This document shows, in pieces, positions 59,455-64,000 of a stretch of 64,000 nucleotides of DNA. The stretch is taken from assembly GCA_030549775.1 (NCBI GenBank), contig CM060174.1, forward strand, positions 40,529,086 to 40,593,085, in the 5' to 3' direction. Made by a program: the position numbers and the translations under genes. A model generated the notes under the pieces. That model was not told where the DNA came from and ran no database searches. It was given only the letters and a program-made list of their open reading frames with translations. Source of the stretch: Tamarix chinensis (taxonomy: Eukaryota; Streptophyta; Magnoliopsida; Caryophyllales; Tamaricaceae). Within the stretch, counting starts at the first letter, position 1. Every line of letters starts with the position of its first letter.

Positions 59455-59702
59455 TAGTTACAAAACTTTCGCTATACAAATTGAATATGTTTAGTGGTGC
59501 ACATATGGTGAATTAAAAGTATGCCTTGTGGAGCTTCATCCTTTTATGGAGTTTACGGTTTAATCAGACTTGGATTGCATATATCATCCTTATTAGTTGT
59601 TGTGTTGTTGCAAGTGATGTAGATAGGATTTTCCAAATCCTAGATAGGACATCAATTTAGGAGTTGGGATAGCATGAGTTGTTTCCCTGTGCATGAATCC
59701 CA
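59455..59702 (-). pseudogene. Endogenous geminivirus REn (C3)-like remnant
   Basis: Replication-enhancer-like reading in minus sense: begins DSCTGKQLMLSQLLN and continues with a stop to DLENPIYI. After a frame change LNRKLHKRMKLHKAYF, a stop, then FTICAPLNIFNLYSESFV. The N-terminal DSxTG block and the C-terminal Leu-His-Lys block match the family in the right order. It overlaps the TrAP frame in a different phase, as in begomovirus-like genomes. At least three stops and one frameshift. Confidence 0.62.
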
Positions 59703-59832
59703 TATCTTGGCATCAATTAGTGACATAAATTGAACCATAGTTAAGATGTATTATCCTTATGTGTGTTTTCTTCTAGAAATGATCACGTGTTTGATTGATA
59801 GTATGAGGTTGAGGTGAAGAAGAATTCTGCAT
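59591..59832 (-). pseudogene. Endogenous geminivirus TrAP (C2)-like remnant
   Basis: Starts MQNSSSPQPHTINQT at 59,832, inside the end of Rep. It continues across a TAG with KKTHIRIIHLNYGSIYVTN, a TGA, then CQDMGFMHRETTHAI and LMSYLGFGKSYLHHL. The basic block followed by a Cys/His-rich zinc-binding region is the TrAP layout; one or more of the zinc-binding cysteines appears replaced (YGSIY). It runs in the same phase as Rep, so an indel upstream is likely, since relatives use different phases. Confidence 0.65.
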
Positions 59833-60765
59833 TTTGCAATGTTTAGGCACAAGCATTTCATTTTTTGGCTTATCTAGAAATGATTTATCGCAACAATCTT
59901 CATTATCTTGATTATAGAGTAAGATTGCCAGATTTCCACATTTTATTATTCTAGGCTTGGTGCATTTGGTGTTGGTGTGCCAGTAGTGTTAGGCTCTAAA
60001 ATGTTCCTAGTTTTTTTTTTTTTTGGCAAGATAATCATTAATGATGTTATACCATGCATCATCATAGTATATGTAAAAGTTGAGGCCCAAAGAGCCCTTA
60101 ATATAGTTGTGTGGAGCGCATGATCTAGCCCATTAGGTCTTGTCAATCCTTGATGGGCCTTCAATGATAATGCTCTTAGGTCTCTCTGGCCACACAATGG
60201 CATCCTTGATGTTTTCTTGTGCCCATTCAAGTATCTTAGATTCAACCTAGAAGGAAGATGGATTGTTTTTAGATGTAAAAGGCTCTATTTTTGGTTTGTA
60301 AAATTTATTTAAGCTGGCAGATAAATTATGTAATTGGAGTAGAGATGTTTTAGGATCAGGTTTTTTAATAACTCAAGTGCTTAATCCCCAATCTCTTGTT
60401 GCATTGCAATCTTGTACATATTTGATGAAGATGCATGTGATCTTGGGTGTACTTGTTCTTCGTGTGTATACTATTCTTCATATACATAGTATTTGGAGAT
60501 GTATGTTAGTACATCATTAAGCTTAGATACTTGGATGGAAGGGACAAGATGAATTTGGGTTAGAAATATCAAATGCCCTTTTATTTGTGCATTGCATTTT
60601 AAAGAATATTGGATAAATATGTGGGCATGTAATTCTTTGAATTGATGTTTTTCCTTGGCATCACGTATGTATTTTGGATGTACAAAGGGCCATAGTGCAT
60701 TAATAGATTCAATGAGCACGACTGAACTAAGGTTGTAGATGGGATAAGCCCTAAAACTAGAGCTG
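59773..60765 (-). pseudogene. Endogenous geminivirus Rep (C1)-like remnant, near full length
   Basis: Replication initiator of rolling-circle ssDNA viruses; one frame can be followed for ~330 codons. N-terminal HUH-endonuclease domain: motif I FRAYPIYNL (~60,745), motif II ELHAHIFIQ (~60,625) and motif III YISK with its catalytic tyrosine (~60,485). Then the oligomerisation part (LHNLSASLNKFYKP) and SF3 helicase: EWAQENIKDAIVWPERPKS, Walker A-like GPSRIDKT (Gly of GKT now Asp) and HNYIKGSLGLN. C-terminal part: GNLAILLYNQ and FLDKPKNEMLVP. About six internal stops, e.g. after YVYEE and after DKT. The first residues appear lost at 60,765. Family identity is clear; it is non-functional. Confidence 0.92.
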
Positions 60766-63493
60766 ACAATGAGACAAGTAGGATCACATTCGAGTCAGGG
60801 CCATCTTGATTTTGGATAAATTCGAATTATTTCATCGAGTCGGATTTTGTTCAGATTACTTTGGAGTTGGATAATCATTCTATCATACTAAATTAGGTAG
60901 AGTTGAGAATGAATGGACTTGGATTCATTTAAATTTGGATTATCTTACTTTCGGTTTAGGTGTGTGTAGGGCTTGGATAAGTTCAAATTGCTATACTATT
61001 TGGGTTGGATTTGGATCAAATTTAGTCATTTAGGATTTGGGCCATGTTCATGCCATTTTTTTTCCATTTCAATATATAATCAAGGCTAACAATTCAATCT
61101 CAATTATTTTGGTTTATTTTATTATTTGAGTTTGATTGTATCAGACCTTGAAATGTTTTGTCGTTATTTTATCCTTGAAAGTGTTGTGAATTTGTGATCG
61201 GCATTTCAAATTTCAAGGTTTTCATAATTGATTTTTTTTAAGCTATAACTTATAATTTATCTCCATTATTAGCCGGATTACATGGAGCTTGAGTATTATT
61301 TTAATTTTATGTTATATTTGTATCTCATATAGTCCTTACATAATATAAACTTGTATTGATCTTTGATAATAGATCTATCTCATTATATCTATAAAATTTT
61401 GATAATAAAAATAATAATAACGAAAACATGAGGATTCTCCAATGTCCTTAGCAAGAGGAGCGAACCTTATCATACTCTGTGGTAGTTACGGTAGCTAGAC
61501 AAATGGCTCACCCCTAGTTTAAAGCCAAATACAATAGGTGACATATTGTCCTAGATGGTATTTATTGACGGTGTGTTAATTGTTGGGTTGTAACGCACAT
61601 TTTTGCAAGTAATGCAATATTTTTTACTATTGAAAAATAATCAACTAATTTTAGTGATAAAAGTTATAATAATGAAAACAACAATAACAATAGTAACACT
61701 AGTAATTATATATGGTAATAATAATAATAACAACAACAACAATTTTTTTAATACCAATTATATAATATCAAAATAGATCAAATCTAAAAAAAATTGATGG
61801 AGTAATTACCATTGACCAATGATCAACTAATATTAACTTCTTCCTCACAACATATTTGTAATAATAAAAATAACTGATGTTGTAAGTGGTATATTGCAAG
61901 TTATAAACACTAATGAATGGTGTATAAGGCTATAAAGTTTAATTGATTTGTGCTTGTAATGGAATTGATATATCTTTTTCCTTGTTTGGTTGGATTTTAC
62001 TTAAGATACATTACAATTACATTTACTAACTACTTAAATATTATACATTTACTGGATTTTCTCATACATGCACTAGATTAATCCAAATATTTTAAATGTT
62101 AGAATTAGTATTATGATAAGTAATACTAACTATATTTTGAATGACCATAATAAATTATCAGTAGGTAATATCGGTTTGAAGTTGGAGCAAAATTACTTTG
62201 TAGCATAGTTGATGTTCCCGATTAGGTCACAAAGTCGTGGACTCAAGACTTGGCTAGAACAACTGATGGACTTGATCACTCAACGTTCATTGGACATCAC
62301 TTCTAGCCCACTGGCATGTTTTATTGTCATTAGGTTTAATGTTGAATTCATTAGGTTTTGGGTCAAGCATCATATTATATTATTAACTAGTTGAAATACT
62401 TAAAAAATTTAGTTTATCTTTAATGCTAATGTATATAGTTAGCCTCATCTATTTAGTTGGACTACATATTATAATGTTGCCCATTAGCTAAAATGATCCT
62501 TCCAAATTGTCATTAAATAATATTGAAGTTATGTGTTTTGTATTTGGTATAGCCTAGTGTTGGGACATCTCATATATATAGCTCTCGTTCTCTTATACCG
62601 TTTAGACTAACCTACTACTTTATATCATCCTTCATAAGTACATACTTTTACATGTTACATGTAAATAGAATAAGTAAATATTATAAAGTAATATTTAAAA
62701 AAAATGATTTTAGTAAAAATCTTTAGCCTTTTCAAGTTCATAGCTTTTAGGTTATGTGGGATTTTACATAAGCATCAAGTTGATTCAGTTCTATTTCGAA
62801 TTAATAATTTCTCAAGTCATATCGAGTATTACTTCTGGTCAAACAGGTTTTAGATTCATAATTACTTGGATCATATTAAGTATAATGTATAAACAGATAT
62901 TGGGTCACGTCTAATAGGTTTCAGATATATAATTTCTCAAGCTATATTGGACAAATTTTCAAACAAAATGGGTTAATTTCTATTAGCTATCTCAAGTCGA
63001 GTTAACTTTTTCTAACTCCACTGACAATAATTACAACAAAGGTGTCCAAACTACATAACAATAGCATTTGGGGGTGGCTAGTAGAAAGCAATGATGAATT
63101 TGATAAACATCTTGATGGTTTTGAGGTGTTCACATTAATGGTGCTAACAACATTCATGGGTTTGTCCTTTTTCCAGCTTGGAAAGCTTGAAGATCACCTT
63201 CTTAATAGTCTAAGAGGAAAATCTCTTGGAAGCCATAGGTGGTTATAGCCAAAGCGAGGTAAATCATGCAAGGAAGATGAAAGTAGGATGGGGCAAAGGT
63301 GGGTAAGAGCAAGATCATAGGAAGAAGAAAATTATAACAAAGAGGAACAATAAAGAAATGCCATGGGAGATGGACAGAGAAAAGCTAAAGATTTGCAAGG
63401 TTAAAATCAAAGAAATAATTATGAGGGTGGTCATTAAGAACCTCGAATAGTAACAAGTGTTAGTGGAAAGTTAAAAGAAATTTTGGGCATCTC
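60766..63493. other. AT-rich non-coding stretch
   Basis: No gene recognised. 60,766-61,050 has repeated GGATTTGGAT/GGATAA-type motifs like those inside hAT-type repeats, but ends were not found. Contains (AAT)/(AAC) microsatellites at 61,660-61,742. Other open frames here are short and unlike known proteins. Confidence 0.45.
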
Positions 63494-63758
63494 TAGGGCT
63501 ATAAATGAGCCAAGCTGGATCATGAGCTACTCGGCTCGACTTGTTAAAAGCTTAGTTCGACTCGTTCATTTAGTTAAACAAGTCTGAGTCCGAAAAACTT
63601 TGACTCAACTTATTAATAGCTTAGACTCTTGAATTTGGCTCGGTTTGACTCATTTGTTTAGTTAAACAAGCTCAAACCTCACTTTCAGGCTCATCTATTA
63701 AAGGAGTCAAGCCCAAACCCGAGGGTGTTCAGTTCGGCTAAACTCATTTACAACCTTA
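63494..63758. mobile_element. hAT-like MITE, ~265 bp
   Basis: Inverted ends TAGGGCTATAAATGAGCCAA (left) and TAAGGTTGTAAATGAGTTTA (complement of right), enclosing degenerate GGCTCG/CGAGCC subterminal motifs. Flanking octamers agree at only 4 of 8 bases (GGCATCTC, GAAATCCA), so the target duplication is weak. No coding capacity. Confidence 0.65.
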
Positions 63759-64000
63759 GAAATCCATAAGAAAAGGATCATTCAAAATAAAGGGTAATCT
63801 ATTGATCATCCTTTCTATAGAAGAGATTTGAGGTTAATTAGATCTACCTCCACTCTTCAGCGCCAAGTACTGGATATCATTCTTCCATTCACATCAATTA
63901 GCTCCTTGATTCACTAGTAAAGAGATTTTTCGGGAAGTAAATGTTCTAGGGATTACAACCAATAGCCGACATGACCATCCTAAAAGGCCCATCATCAATT
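63759..64000. other. Unassigned end of window
   Basis: No gene or repeat recognised. Confidence 0.4.

Overview
This is plant nuclear DNA, AT-rich and crowded with transposable elements. The plant assignment rests on degenerate Ty3/gypsy and Ty1/copia retrotransposons, L1-type LINEs with a terminal RNase H domain, a Mutator-like element (MULE), hAT-type repeats, and a spliced gene for an ER-type ADP/ATP carrier (ER-ANT1 family). I cannot name the species. Nearly every element is broken by stops and frameshifts, so the insertions are old.

Layout. 1-7.1 kb: a + strand gypsy pol split by a 4.6-kb solo LTR. 7.1-14.35 kb: LTR of a minus-strand gypsy, split by a second solo LTR (5.0 kb). 14.35-22.8 kb: the pol of that minus-strand gypsy, split by a third element with a short 5' LTR remnant, a gag-only interior and a 4.7-kb 3' LTR. 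23-29 kb: a 5'-truncated LINE with a 13-bp target duplication and two copies of another LTR family. 31.9-44.1 kb: a LINE interrupted by a ~0.64-kb hAT-like element, which is itself interrupted by a 6.7-kb MULE (9-bp target duplication, ~205-bp terminal inverted repeats). The MULE carries a minus-strand mudrA-type transposase and a convergent + strand GRF zinc-finger/coiled-coil/membrane-segment gene. 44.8-46 kb: last two exons of the ER-ANT1-like gene, the only apparently intact host gene. 48-57.3 kb: a degenerate copia element split by a fourth long LTR (5.05-kb solo LTR) and by a small 0.6-kb solo LTR. 58.6-60.8 kb: an endogenous geminivirus-like insertion.

The geminivirus-like block is the most unusual item. 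A movement-protein-like ORF of the begomovirus BC1 type is open for 209 codons on the + strand. It converges on degenerate Rep, TrAP and REn reading frames on the - strand, nested in the normal geminivirus order. No coat protein or origin nonanucleotide was recognised. This looks like a fossil of a single-component geminivirus with its movement protein on the virion-sense side, or a co-integration of two components.

The four long LTRs form one family (4.6-5.05 kb). Each has a pyrimidine-rich tract on its sense strand, and each has a tandem array of a ~45-65-bp motif 0.65-1.1 kb before its 3' end. At least three carry an internal minisatellite or an (ATT)n tract, and at least two end with a clear hairpin. 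All three solo copies keep exact 5-bp target duplications; two share the same target, CCTTG, in LTR orientation. Decay is dominated by G:C to A:T transitions: paired zinc-finger cysteines have become tyrosines in two elements, and glutamine-to-TAG stops dominate in the MULE.
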